Assembly (NCBI RefSeq): GCF_003610465.1
Contig: NZ_RAQI01000001.1
Location: 806,001 to 870,000 of the forward strand
Direction: 5' to 3'
From: Xenorhabdus ehlersii
Lineage (GTDB): Bacteria; Pseudomonadota; Gammaproteobacteria; Enterobacterales; Enterobacteriaceae
DNA: 64,000 bases
The translations under genes were made by a program, and so were the position numbers. Each line of letters opens with the position of its first letter. Position 1 is the stretch's first letter. The notes under the pieces are model-generated. The model did not search any database. It was not told the origin of the DNA and worked only from the letters and a program-made list of their open reading frames with translations. This document shows, in pieces, positions 8,101-17,689 of this stretch.

Positions 8101-10164
8101 ATGAGCCGCCGTTACGTTGTTGAAGCCCTGTTACGTCCTGCCGTCGAGTTGAATACCGCGGTGGTCTCCGCCGTTGCCGCGTTTATCTGCATCCGGGCAC
8201 CCTGGGCTATCGCACTGGCTCCCTCAGTCAGTTATGTCATGGCCGGCGGTTTTGCGGTATTGGCGATGATACGCACATGGCAGGGTATTCAGGTACTCCG
8301 CTATCGCCGAAACCTGCGTCGCCTGCCGCGTTATCAGATGAGCACAAAACAGATCCCCGTCAGCCATCAGCGCTTGTTTCTGGGCAGGGGATTTCGCTGG
8401 CAGCAGAAGCATACCCAGCGTTTGCAGGATACGCGGCGACCGGAAGTCGAACGCTTTGTGCAACCCGCTAAGGTTTATCAGCTTGCCCGTTTGCTGGAGC
8501 ACCGAACGGAATACTGTTGGCCTAAGTTATCAACGCTGTTACGCAACGATTCCCCTTTTAATCTGGTGCGGCCTTTGCCACCGGTTGGCGGTAATCCCAT
8601 GATCCACGGTATTGAGCCACAGGAAGCCGACGTGTTTATGGATCTGCGTGAGCGGGTCGGTCATACCTTAGTGATGGGTACCACCCGTGTGGGAAAAACC
8701 CGGCTGGCCGAATTGCTGATAACCCAGGATATCCGACGCGGCGAAGTGGTGATTGTCTTTGATCCGAAAGGTGATGCTGACCTGTTAAGGCGGATTTGGG
8801 CAGAAGCGCACCGGGCGGGTCGTGGCAGTGAACTTTCCCTCTTTCATCTGGGCTGGCCGGAAATCTCGGCGCGTTATAATGCCGTCGGGCGGTTTGGCCG
8901 GGTTTCGGAAGTCGCTTCCCGTCTGGCGGGGCAATTAAGTGGGGAAGGGAACAGCGCCGCTTTCCGTGAGTTTGCCTGGCGCTTTGTCAATATTGTCGCC
9001 CGGGCTTTAGTCGCGCTGGGACACCGGCCGGATTACACACTAATTACGCGTTACGTCAATAACATCAGCGAATTGTATCAGCTCTATGCCACTAAAATGC
9101 TGGCAGAAAGGCAGCCCGCCCTGCTGGAACACATCAACCATTACCTCGGCAAGCTGAAAGAAAAAGATATCCCGCGCAATATGCAGGGGCAGCCGGATGC
9201 GCTCAGACTCTGGGCGATGGAAGTCACGCTGAGTTCAGAAGCGGGTAAGCAGCTCTACGATCCGATTCTGGACGGGTTACGCTCTGCCGTGCGTTATGAT
9301 CGTACCTATTTTGATAAAATTGTCGCTTCTTTATTGCCGCTATTGGAAAAACTGACCACGGGCAAAATCGCTGAACTGTTATCACCGGATTATCTCAATA
9401 TGACGGATCTGCGCCCCATCTTCGACTGGGAACAGGTGATCCGTAAGAACGGGATTGTCTATATCGGGTTGGATGCACTGTCTGACAGTGATGTGGCTTC
9501 GGCGGTGGGCAACAGTATGTTTGCCGATTTGGTCAGTGTCGCGGGGCAAATCTACAAATATGGTATGAATGCAGGATTGCCGGTTCGCCATGACGGCAAA
9601 CTGGCGATTAACCTGCATTGTGATGAATTTAATGAGCTGATGGGCGATGAATTTATTCCGCTGATTAATAAAGGCGGCGGTGCGGGCATGCAGGTCACCG
9701 CCTATACCCAGACTTCCTCCGATATCGAAGCCCGTATCGGCAGCCCGGCTAAAACCGCACAGGTGATTGGTAACTTCAATACCCTGATTATGCTGCGGGT
9801 GCGGGATAACCGGACGGCAGAGCTGCTCACCAGCCAGTTGCCCGAAGTGGAAATTTACAGTAAGACCCTGGTCTCAGGACATGCCGATATCGCCGATGTT
9901 GAACAGGGGCAGGATTTCACCTCGTCCACGCAGGACAGGGTAGGCACAGTCAAAACGCCGCTGGTGACGCCGGCTGAGATGATTAACTTACCGAAAGGGC
10001 AGGCGTTTGCACTACTGGAGGGCGGGCAGCTGTGGAAAATTCGTATGCCTTTGCCAACCGGCGATAACGATGATGCCCTGATGCCGGCGAGTTTGCAGAA
10101 AATCGCCGAGCATATGCGACGGCACTACCGCACCCGTGAAAACTGGTGGGAAGAGAAGGGGTAA
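8101..10164 (+). CDS. traD: Type IV coupling ATPase TraD, SXT/TOL subfamily
   Basis: 687 residues. Two N-terminal membrane segments (about residues 20-60) are followed by a cytoplasmic ATPase with Walker A GTTRVGKT at residues 193-200 and Walker B in VVIVFDPKGDADLL shortly after. The pattern FMDLRERVGHTLVMG and the C-terminal TAELLTSQLPEVEIYSKT fit the TIGR03743 coupling proteins. It hands the relaxase-DNA complex to the secretion channel at the inner membrane. It follows TIGR03765 by 8 bp and is followed 9 bp later by TIGR03747, the usual order in this ICE class. Confidence 0.93.
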   Translation: MSRRYVVEALLRPAVELNTAVVSAVAAFICIRAPWAIALAPSVSYVMAGGFAVLAMIRTWQGIQVLRYRRNLRRLPRYQMSTKQIPVSHQRLFLGRGFRWQQKHTQRLQDTRRPEVERFVQPAKVYQLARLLEHRTEYCWPKLSTLLRNDSPFNLVRPLPPVGGNPMIHGIEPQEADVFMDLRERVGHTLVMGTTRVGKTRLAELLITQDIRRGEVVIVFDPKGDADLLRRIWAEAHRAGRGSELSLFHLGWPEISARYNAVGRFGRVSEVASRLAGQLSGEGNSAAFREFAWRFVNIVARALVALGHRPDYTLITRYVNNISELYQLYATKMLAERQPALLEHINHYLGKLKEKDIPRNMQGQPDALRLWAMEVTLSSEAGKQLYDPILDGLRSAVRYDRTYFDKIVASLLPLLEKLTTGKIAELLSPDYLNMTDLRPIFDWEQVIRKNGIVYIGLDALSDSDVASAVGNSMFADLVSVAGQIYKYGMNAGLPVRHDGKLAINLHCDEFNELMGDEFIPLINKGGGAGMQVTAYTQTSSDIEARIGSPAKTAQVIGNFNTLIMLRVRDNRTAELLTSQLPEVEIYSKTLVSGHADIADVEQGQDFTSSTQDRVGTVKTPLVTPAEMINLPKGQAFALLEGGQLWKIRMPLPTGDNDDALMPASLQKIAEHMRRHYRTRENWWEEKG

Positions 10165-10173
10165 TTTCAGGTC

Positions 10174-10932
10174 ATGGCACAGTCAGAAAACCAATCCCGT
10201 CCATCTTCCCAACCGCCCCGCCAGCATGGCCTGTTGTATCATGTGTTATGGGCATGGCCGTGGCAACTCATTGGGTTTATTGTCATGTCCTGGCTATTCA
10301 GTCTGTTACTGGAATATCTCGGTATGATTTTTTTCTGGCCAGAACAAGGTGCCTCTCATAGCCAGACGATGATGAAAACCGAGCTGCAATTTTTATCCAC
10401 GGAATTGACCCAGAGCCTGTTGTTGTCAAATCCCGCACAAACGGTCTCTGACTGGCTGACGCAGGCATATCAATGGATTTTTGTCGACAGTGGTTTTATG
10501 CACTGGATACAGGGACAACGGCAGTATCAGCTCAATAGCCGCAATGATTTTCTGCGTGAATTCAATGCGGTATTGCATGGCATATCGGAGCATTTGCGAG
10601 AATATTGTCTGGCGACGGTGTTTATCACCATGGTGACGTTAATCCGGTTAGCGATTCTGGTGTTATCCATCCCTTTGTTTGTGATGGTGATCTTAGTCGC
10701 TCTGGTTGACGGGCTGGGACGGCGGGATTTACGCCGTTATGGCGCAGGCTATGAATCCAGTTTTGTTTATCACCATGCCAAACGGGGCATTAAACCGGCC
10801 TGCACCATTCCCTGTGTGCTGTATTTATCGTGGCCGGATACGATGTATCCTGCGGTGATATTGTTGCCTGCGGCATTCTTGCTGGGTATGGCGGTGGTGA
10901 TCACAACGTCGATGTTTAAAAAGTATATATGA
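10174..10932 (+). CDS. ICE membrane protein, TIGR03747 family (PFL_4697-like, DUF4400)
   Basis: 252 residues with membrane spans near residues 25-50 (WPWQLIGFIVMSWLFSLLL), 150-185 and 215-245. The motif GLGRRDLRRYGAGYESSFVYHHAKR is distinctive for the family. It probably sits in the inner membrane beside TraD. It ends the first transfer block; the next transfer gene is about 9 kb away, beyond the biosynthetic cargo, and the site after this gene is a place where this ICE class tends to carry cargo. Confidence 0.85.
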   Translation: MAQSENQSRPSSQPPRQHGLLYHVLWAWPWQLIGFIVMSWLFSLLLEYLGMIFFWPEQGASHSQTMMKTELQFLSTELTQSLLLSNPAQTVSDWLTQAYQWIFVDSGFMHWIQGQRQYQLNSRNDFLREFNAVLHGISEHLREYCLATVFITMVTLIRLAILVLSIPLFVMVILVALVDGLGRRDLRRYGAGYESSFVYHHAKRGIKPACTIPCVLYLSWPDTMYPAVILLPAAFLLGMAVVITTSMFKKYI

Positions 10933-11853
10933 ATGCCTCCCTCCCGTTTGCCAAACATTGTACTTTGATGACAGCAGGACGATTGTGGCTATATATCTGT
11001 ACATGGACCCCCGTGTATGGGTAAGAGAAATGTCTCTGGTTGAGGTCATGACTGAGCCCGTACATTCGGCTTATTAAACATTCATGCGTTAGCATTGGTG
11101 TTGCTCCTTCAAAGTAGTATCCAATAATAATAAAAATATATTTATTATTCTCTCGTTCTGAATGGTTTTCATGAATGCTGGTTGAACTTAAATTAGTGCT
11201 CGTAAGTTATTTGTTTAATTATTTTTATGAATTTTATTTTCCTTATAATGTTAAATGAATTAATTTAAAATTATTTAATTTATGGTGAAATTTTAGCCAC
11301 CCGTTAATGGCTAAAAGAATTTGATAACATGTATTTTATGAATGCCGTATACCGTCGGTTTAATTATTATTGGGTATGATATATTTCATTATGTAATGAA
11401 AAAGAAATAATATCCTTTAGATAAAATATAACGTCAATAAATCGTATTTTTAATATTTTCTCATGGGGTTTTTTATGAAATTACCCTCAGAGGTAAAAGA
11501 GTCTGGTAATTAGGGTTATAAGACTAACAGGAGTATTCTGACAAGAATTTACAGTTTATGATTTTAATTCCTAATCTCAGTCTATATGCATCGTAATTCG
11601 TTTGCAAGAACAGAGGTTATGATAATCACCACTCAGAACTCATCATTCTCGATGACTTTATCACTATGCGAGTCTTGATAATGAAAAGATGGTATTGCTA
11701 ACCCAACAAAATGAAATCGTAAATTTCTGCGCGAATGCTCCCGCTGGTTCATTATTAATTGCATCCAGAATATGATTGTGAGCGAACGTCAATTAAATTC
11801 GGATAATCAGTGCTACATATTAATTAACCTGTGATGAGATTAAAGGAAAGATA
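10933..11853. other. AT-rich junction between transfer block and biosynthetic operon
   Basis: About 920 bp with base use sharply more AT-rich than either side and no convincing gene. A 9-bp perfect inverted repeat (ttttagcca / tggctaaaa, 11291-11316, 8-nt loop) may be a weak terminator or protein site. A few mini-frames (24 codons at 11003, 12 codons at 11475) lack support. The stretch must hold the promoter of the operon that follows and possibly the left cargo boundary; no repeat marking that boundary was found. Confidence 0.5.
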
Positions 11854-12567
11854 ATGGCTTGTATAGTCGTTGTGGGGGATCGTTTTACTGAATTCAGTGA
11901 AAATAATAATGTACTTACGTTTTCTCAGGTGTTGAAATTTCTCTCCGCTGCCCAATGTGAAGATGATTATCAGGTTATCTTTGGTCAGGGGCTTTCTAAA
12001 GAAAATATTGAGGAATTTAAAAATTTGTTACGTCATGGCGATACTGATAAAACGTTGCTACTTAATAAAATTCATTTGCTGCGGGAAACAACCCGGAATA
12101 CACATAAACACAAAGTGGAAAATGTTCTTATTTCCGAAACTATTAAAACCGGGGTGGTTTCATATCAATGTCATTTGTTGATTGATGACGGCTGTGCGGA
12201 AATGGCCGACCACGTAACCGGGCAGCATATCCAGGGCATGGTTTTACTTGAAGCATGTCGGCAAATGGTTAATTCCGTCTCTGAGCGGTTTCTTATCAAA
12301 ACGGGTAGTGAAAAATCGTTTGTTCTACATGTGATGAATTCTGAATTTAAAGAATATCTCTTTCCGGTTGCATCGAGCATGGAAATGACTATCAGGCATT
12401 TTCGCCGGGGATTAAGAGGGGATTTTACCGCTGAATGTATTATCACAATAATGCAAAACAACACCGTGTGTCTGTGCGTTGACATTAAATTTAGCGCAAT
12501 TGACAAAGGATATCTAAGTTTGATTGAACAACAGATGGCAGCAAAATTGCTCAGTCATCTGCATTGA
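11854..12567 (+). CDS. AfsA-like A-factor biosynthesis hotdog protein
   Basis: 237 residues, good ribosome site (aaggaaag) 5 nt before ATG. The block HKHKVENVLISE (85-96) and the helix motif DHVTGQHIQGMVLLEA (119-134) are characteristic of the AfsA hotdog family. In Streptomyces, AfsA and MmfL join a beta-ketoacyl-ACP with dihydroxyacetone phosphate, the first committed step to gamma-butyrolactones and furan-type signals. Only one clear hotdog signature is seen, whereas AfsA has two copies of the fold, so the first ~80 residues may hold a degenerate one. As first gene of an operon with KAS III, ACPs, an SDR and a HAD phosphatase, it probably performs the same condensation. Substrate and product are inferred. 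Confidence 0.8.
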   Translation: MACIVVVGDRFTEFSENNNVLTFSQVLKFLSAAQCEDDYQVIFGQGLSKENIEEFKNLLRHGDTDKTLLLNKIHLLRETTRNTHKHKVENVLISETIKTGVVSYQCHLLIDDGCAEMADHVTGQHIQGMVLLEACRQMVNSVSERFLIKTGSEKSFVLHVMNSEFKEYLFPVASSMEMTIRHFRRGLRGDFTAECIITIMQNNTVCLCVDIKFSAIDKGYLSLIEQQMAAKLLSHLH

Positions 12568-12592
12568 ATTAGTAAATTTGAGGAGTACAAAA

Positions 12593-13831
12593 ATGAGAGA
12601 AAAACCGGGACTTATTTGGTATCTGGTATTGGTTGCGCTACTTGATTTTATCGGTTTGGGAATGGTGGTGGCGATATTCCCACATATGATGATTTCCGAT
12701 GCCGCTTCACTATTCCCGGATGGCTGGGATCATCAAAAAAAGGTGATTATGTTAGGAATTTTCCTTGCAATCTATCCTCTTGGTCAGTTTTTTGGTGCCT
12801 CCATACTGGGCAAAATGTCGGACATTTATGGTCGCAGAAAAATGATGCTAATTACTGTGGCGGGTACTGCCGTAGCCTTTGCTGCCAGTGCCTGTGCGGT
12901 TGTTGAAGCGTCGGCGGGGTTACTGCTGTTTAGCCGTTTGCTGGCTGGGATGATGGCGGGTAACGTGGCGATTGCACAGGCAAGCATGGCGGATATCAGC
13001 GCGCCGGGCAATAAAACTAAAAATCTCACCATGATTCAGACCGCACTGGGCCTAGCCTGGGTGATAGGGCCGCCGACCGGAGGCTGGCTAACCAATTTCT
13101 CTCTGGGGCAATTGAGCGGATATATGACGCCGTTTGTTATTATGGCTGCCATCTTTACTCTGTTATTTATTTATACTTTGGTTGCGTACCCCGATACCCT
13201 GGAAAAGCATACCCCTGAAAAAATAAATGTCTTTTCCGGTCTGGTGCAAATCGCGAAAGCCTATAGCCATGCTGAATTGAGAATGGCATTTGCTATCTGG
13301 ACGGTTTTTGTTGCTGGCTGGTGGCTGTTTGAGTCTTTCCTGCCCGCTTATCTGCTGGATATTTACAGTTTCAGTTCGTTTCAGATTGGTTCTTTCCTCG
13401 CGTCAATGGGAGCAACCTATGCATTATTCCAGTATCTAGTGGTAAGACACGTTGCCAAAGTCGCTAAACCTGAAAATATGGTGCGATATTCACTTGTGGT
13501 GTCATCACTTGCCGTAATGGCAATTTCAATGGTTAACAATGTTATTTACCTGCATATATTAATTACCATTTTCGTAACCTCCATGGGATTTGCATTGACC
13601 GGTCTGATAAGCAGCATTTCAAATCTTGCGCCGGAGAATGAGCAGGGCGAAATCATGGGTTCTATCAGTTCCATTCAGGCACTGGCCACGCTGATGGTCA
13701 TGTTATTGGGTGGTTTCCTTGATACCACTAATATCCGGATAACGGTGGTGGGCGGCGGATTATTACTGTTAATTAGCTGGCTACTTTTTATGGTGCGCCT
13801 GGGAGTCATTAATCGTGAAGCGATTCGCTAG
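12593..13831 (+). CDS. MFS drug/metabolite exporter (TetA-like, 12 helices)
   Basis: I choose the ATG at 12593, preceded by gaggagtac, over an upstream in-frame start that would overlap the AfsA-like gene. The 412-residue product has 12 hydrophobic segments and the MFS loop motif GKMSDIYGRRK near residue 77, with the D-R pair kept. The sequence near its N-terminus (GLGMVVAIFPHMM) resembles DHA1/TetA-type proton antiporters. It likely pumps the product of the surrounding operon out of the cell, which may also protect the producer. Confidence 0.88.
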   Translation: MREKPGLIWYLVLVALLDFIGLGMVVAIFPHMMISDAASLFPDGWDHQKKVIMLGIFLAIYPLGQFFGASILGKMSDIYGRRKMMLITVAGTAVAFAASACAVVEASAGLLLFSRLLAGMMAGNVAIAQASMADISAPGNKTKNLTMIQTALGLAWVIGPPTGGWLTNFSLGQLSGYMTPFVIMAAIFTLLFIYTLVAYPDTLEKHTPEKINVFSGLVQIAKAYSHAELRMAFAIWTVFVAGWWLFESFLPAYLLDIYSFSSFQIGSFLASMGATYALFQYLVVRHVAKVAKPENMVRYSLVVSSLAVMAISMVNNVIYLHILITIFVTSMGFALTGLISSISNLAPENEQGEIMGSISSIQALATLMVMLLGGFLDTTNIRITVVGGGLLLLISWLLFMVRLGVINREAIR

Positions 13832-13846
13832 GTATAAGGAGCCACA

Positions 13847-15349
13847 ATGAAAAGCCATTATCAGGTATTAATTGTGGGTGCGGGTCCTGTCGGACTGCTG
13901 CTGGCGTGCAGTCTGAAGAAAAGTGGAATTGATGTGGTGGTGGTCGAAAAAAGATCTTCTCGCTCAACGCACTCGAAAGCATTATCAATGAACGCCGCCT
14001 CACTGGCTTTATTACGTTCTCTTGGCGTAGCGGAGCGTTTTGAACGGTCAGGAAAAGAGATCAGTGATATTTCAATTTACTGGAATCAGCAGCGAATTTC
14101 ACACGTCGACTATCGCCAGTTGAACAGTTGTTATCAGCACATTCTTGCCATTCCACAGCCAGAAACTGAGCGGTTACTGGAAGAGTATTTTATTGAACTG
14201 GGTGGCGAAATCAGACGTTCTGTTACGTTAAGCGCGATTGATGTTGGCTCTGATGGTATTAATGCTAGCTTCCCCGATGGGATGACGCTGACCTGTGACT
14301 ATCTGGTGGGTTGTGACGGTAGCCATAGCATAGTGCGCGACTTTGCCGGTATCACCTTCAGTGGTTTCGACTACGGTATTGATTTTTACCTGTTTGATGC
14401 TCAGGTCAGCTGGCAGGGCAAACGTGATGAAGTGCATTATTTTGTCGACGAGCAGGGCTTTATTATTGTTATCCCACTGGCGGACGGTAACCATCGCTTT
14501 GTACTTCGATGTCCCCGCGAGGATAAGTCGCTGCCATCGTTGGCTGAATATCAGTCAGTGCTGTCACGTTACATCCCGCAACCCGTTGTCATTGAGCGTG
14601 TGGTCTGGGAATCGAAATCTCAGTTTTACAATCGACTGGCCAGTCAGTATCGGGTGGGCAATATTTTTCTTGCCGGAGACTCTTGTCACCTCTTCAGTCC
14701 CATCGGAGGGCTGGGGATGAATACTGGCTTCCAGGATGCCTGGAATCTTGCGTGGAAGTTGACCGCGGTAATTAGCCAGAGACAGCCTGATGATCTGCTT
14801 GATACTTACGATGAGGAGCGGCGCAGCGTGGCGGCGATGCTGCGTGACAGCACCGATACTAGCACCCGCCTTATTGCTCGTATCGACCGTGACAGCGAAA
14901 AAATTTGCTGCTGGTTGCCCCGTTTCAGCAACAGGCAGCGTGCGAGAACGCTGCATCCACAATTGTTTTCAGGACTGGCACAACGCTACAGCGGGTCATC
15001 GTTGATTTATGAAGGAAGGAATCTGGCGGGAAAATATCTGCCAGATCTCACACTGATCCAGCAGGGAAACCGCGTTAGCAGCTACGACATCGTGGATGGT
15101 GAAAATTATCATCTTATTGTGGGTAGCGAAAATGATAAGCAGTCGCTGATGACCGCTCTGATTGATCGTCATCTGTCAGTATATTTTGTCGAAGTTAACG
15201 GCTCTGATAAAAAAATCGAATTTCAACCCGGAGAATATCTTCTGGTACGCCCTGACGGTTTTGTCGCTATTCACGAAAGCTTGGGAACTTTGGAAGTCGT
15301 TGCTCACTATATTGAAACAAATAACATAAGGAATATCTATGAAAGATAA
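13847..15349 (+). CDS. FAD-dependent aromatic-hydroxylase-type monooxygenase
   Basis: 500 residues in the PHBH/PheA fold. The dinucleotide motif GAGPVG is at residues 11-16, the DG motif in LVGCDGSHSIVRDFAGI mid-protein, and the GD motif LAGDSCHLFSPIGGLGMNTG near 277-297. The C-terminal ~110 residues look like the thioredoxin-like tail of phenol-hydroxylase relatives. Such enzymes use NAD(P)H and oxygen to hydroxylate or oxidatively rearrange aromatic or enol substrates. In the mmf pathway an unrelated flavoenzyme (MmfH) acts late, so a tailoring role here is plausible. It overlaps the next gene by 11 bp. Confidence 0.87.
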   Translation: MKSHYQVLIVGAGPVGLLLACSLKKSGIDVVVVEKRSSRSTHSKALSMNAASLALLRSLGVAERFERSGKEISDISIYWNQQRISHVDYRQLNSCYQHILAIPQPETERLLEEYFIELGGEIRRSVTLSAIDVGSDGINASFPDGMTLTCDYLVGCDGSHSIVRDFAGITFSGFDYGIDFYLFDAQVSWQGKRDEVHYFVDEQGFIIVIPLADGNHRFVLRCPREDKSLPSLAEYQSVLSRYIPQPVVIERVVWESKSQFYNRLASQYRVGNIFLAGDSCHLFSPIGGLGMNTGFQDAWNLAWKLTAVISQRQPDDLLDTYDEERRSVAAMLRDSTDTSTRLIARIDRDSEKICCWLPRFSNRQRARTLHPQLFSGLAQRYSGSSLIYEGRNLAGKYLPDLTLIQQGNRVSSYDIVDGENYHLIVGSENDKQSLMTALIDRHLSVYFVEVNGSDKKIEFQPGEYLLVRPDGFVAIHESLGTLEVVAHYIETNNIRNIYER

Positions 15350-15641
15350 AATACGCCATGTCATTATTCAGTCGGTTACAGAACTCAATGCCACCTTGCC
15401 CGAACCACTACCGATTGAAAATGGCAATGAGTGCTTTATTTATCGGCATGACTCTCATCTTGATTCAATTTCTCTGGTAATGCTGATTGCTGATTTGGAA
15501 AGTAAACTGGAAGATGATTTTGATGTTTCACTAACGCTGGCAAATGAAAAATCCATGTCGGCTAAAAACAGTCCATTTTCATCGGTAGGTCGACTGACCG
15601 ATTATGTTGCTGATTTAATTAGAGAGCTACATAGTGCGTAA
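15339..15641 (+). CDS. Free-standing acyl carrier protein (first of two)
   Basis: 100 residues, acidic, helical. The carrier signature is HLDSISLVMLIADLE, with Ser43 as the expected phosphopantetheine site. It is longer than FabC-type ACPs and ends in a helix (LTDYVADLIREL). Its start overlaps the monooxygenase end and its stop overlaps the SDR start, so it is coupled to both. No phosphopantetheinyl transferase is in the operon, so a host enzyme must load it. It may carry the beta-ketoacyl chain that the AfsA-like protein uses. Confidence 0.8.
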   Translation: MKDKIRHVIIQSVTELNATLPEPLPIENGNECFIYRHDSHLDSISLVMLIADLESKLEDDFDVSLTLANEKSMSAKNSPFSSVGRLTDYVADLIRELHSA

Positions 15642-16332
15642 ACCTGTTACCTTAATTACCGGAACCCGCAAAGGAATTGGCAAGTATCTGGCAGAGCACT
15701 ATGTGGCTCAGGGACATATTGTCGTGGGATGCAGTCGTTCTGATGTAGACTGGCAGTTAGCCGATTATCATCATTTTCTGGCCGACGTGATAGATGAGCA
15801 AGCAGTAAAAGCATTATTTAAATATATCCGACAAGAGTTTGGCTTTTTGGATAATTTAATTAATAACGCCGGCATTGCCTCAATGAATCATCTGATGCTG
15901 ACCCCGTTATCTACCGTAAACAACATATTTAATACCAATGTGGTGGGCACATTCCTGTTTTGCAGAGAAGCCGCGAAAATAATGGCGAAAAACAGGTACG
16001 GTCGCATTGTTAACTTTACTACTGTAGCGACACCGCTGAAGCTTGAAGGTGAAGCTATTTATGCTGCCTCTAAATCGGCGGTTTATTCCCTTACGGAGGT
16101 GCTGGCACGCGAGTTGGTGGAGTTTAATATCACCGTCAATGCCGTGGGTCCTACGCCGATTGATACCGATCTCATCCGCTCTGTGCCTCAGGATAAAATG
16201 GATCGTCTGATTGCCCGTCAGGCCATCATCCGTAAAGGCGTACTGCGGGATGTATCGAATGTTACTGATTTCTTCCTGCAGAAAGAGAGCGACTTTATTA
16301 CGGGTCAGAACCTTTACCTGGGGGGGATCTGA
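15634..16332 (+). CDS. Short-chain dehydrogenase/reductase (FabG-like)
   Basis: 232 residues from a GTG start overlapping the carrier-protein stop, with agagag upstream. It has the cofactor motif TGTRKGIG (9-16), NNAG, and the catalytic Tyr143-x3-Lys147 in YAASK. The usual catalytic Ser is replaced by Thr (VNFTTVAT, around residue 130), which can still support catalysis in some SDRs. It could reduce a ketoacyl-ACP or a butenolide intermediate, as BprA does in A-factor biosynthesis. Its stop overlaps the ligase start (TGATG). Confidence 0.85.
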   Translation: MRKPVTLITGTRKGIGKYLAEHYVAQGHIVVGCSRSDVDWQLADYHHFLADVIDEQAVKALFKYIRQEFGFLDNLINNAGIASMNHLMLTPLSTVNNIFNTNVVGTFLFCREAAKIMAKNRYGRIVNFTTVATPLKLEGEAIYAASKSAVYSLTEVLARELVEFNITVNAVGPTPIDTDLIRSVPQDKMDRLIARQAIIRKGVLRDVSNVTDFFLQKESDFITGQNLYLGGI

Positions 16333-17681
16333 TGGACAGCTCCCTGTTATTTAAGCACCTTTACAACAACGGTGACCGGATTGCCTGCTGGTATCAGCAG
16401 AAGTCATACAGCTATAAATGGTTATTGTCGCGATGTGATGAATTGATCTGGACCTTTAGCACGGTTGGTGTGGTTGCCGGCACAATGGTTTCCCTTATCG
16501 CTGATTACCATCCGGACTCACTGGCTTCACTGCTTGCATTGATCAAGCTGAAAGCGATTGTTCAGCCTATGACTCGCCTCAGTGAAGAGGCCATCGCCAG
16601 AAACAGTGAAATTTGCAGTAGTGAATTCCAGTTGTGGATTGATGAAGACGGGTTCAAAAATATTGGGTCCACGGGGATGAAGAGTGAGCATGCGTTAATT
16701 GATAACTTACGTCTTTCCGGTCAGGCGGGCCTGATTATCATGTCTTCCGGGACTTCGGGGCAAAGCAAAGCCATTGTGCATAACCTTGAGCAGTTGATTA
16801 GCGTTGTAAAGCCCTCTTTGCAGCCGAGGACGGTGCTTTCGTTTCTGCTGTTTGACCACATTGGCGGTATCAATACCATGTTGAGTGCGTTTGCTAGCGG
16901 TAACTGCCTGGTCGTTCCTGAACTGCGAACGCCAGAGAGCATCAGTGAAGCTATCTCGCGTTATCAGGTTGATGTACTGATTACCTCACCGTCTTTCCTT
17001 AACCTGATGATCTTAAAAAATTGCTTTGAAAATCGTTCGCTACAAGTACTAAAACAGATTAATTATGGCAGCGAAGTGATGCCGGCTTCAATACTGAGTT
17101 ATCTGGCGGAAAAATTACCGACAACCAGAATGATTCAGGCTTATGGACTTTCTGAGGCCGGTGTAATTAAAACTCGCAGCGATGATAACCAGTCAACGTT
17201 CATTCGTATCGTTGACGATGGTGTCCAGGTCAGAGTGAGAGAGAACAAGCTGGAAGTATTATCAAAAACCTCAATGCTGGGTTATATGAACGCACCATCA
17301 CCCTTTACATCTGATGGGTGGTTAATAACTGGTGATGTGGTGGAGGTGCGCGACAATAGTTTTCGCATCGTTGGCAGAGATACAGAGGTGATTAACGTCG
17401 GCGGTGAAAAAGTTTACCCCGGCGAAGTGGAGAACATTATTCTTCAACTCACCAGGGTAGAAGATGTGGTGGTGAGTGCGGAGAAAAACGCCATATTGGG
17501 GAACATAGTCGTCGCAAGAATAAAAGCCAGTGTCGATACCGATTTTATTCAATTGCGCCGCGAAGTAATTTTATGGTGTAAGAAACATCTTCCCTTATTT
17601 AAAGTTCCGCAAAAAATTACTTTTGTTAATGAAGTTGATTATGGCCTGCGATTTAAAAAGAAACGTCAACCAATAGCCTGA
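16332..17681 (+). CDS. AMP-forming acyl-CoA/acyl-ACP ligase
   Basis: 449 residues of the ANL superfamily. The P-loop-like A3 motif is SSGTSGQSKAIVHN (from residue ~138), followed by YGLSEAGV, GDVVEV, INVGGEKVYPGEVE and a C-terminal lysine-rich end (FKKKRQPIA) where the A10 lysine should be. It is shorter than most acyl-CoA ligases (500-550). Since a carrier protein gene follows 8 bp later, it may activate a free acid and load it onto that protein. The acid cannot be told from sequence. Confidence 0.85.
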   Translation: MDSSLLFKHLYNNGDRIACWYQQKSYSYKWLLSRCDELIWTFSTVGVVAGTMVSLIADYHPDSLASLLALIKLKAIVQPMTRLSEEAIARNSEICSSEFQLWIDEDGFKNIGSTGMKSEHALIDNLRLSGQAGLIIMSSGTSGQSKAIVHNLEQLISVVKPSLQPRTVLSFLLFDHIGGINTMLSAFASGNCLVVPELRTPESISEAISRYQVDVLITSPSFLNLMILKNCFENRSLQVLKQINYGSEVMPASILSYLAEKLPTTRMIQAYGLSEAGVIKTRSDDNQSTFIRIVDDGVQVRVRENKLEVLSKTSMLGYMNAPSPFTSDGWLITGDVVEVRDNSFRIVGRDTEVINVGGEKVYPGEVENIILQLTRVEDVVVSAEKNAILGNIVVARIKASVDTDFIQLRREVILWCKKHLPLFKVPQKITFVNEVDYGLRFKKKRQPIA

Positions 17682-17689
17682 GGTAAAAA

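Noticed and set aside
10969..11077. Mini-frames just after the TIGR03747 gene (18 and 24 codons)
   Set aside because: Too short, no ribosome site and no known family; kept only as part of the AT-rich junction.
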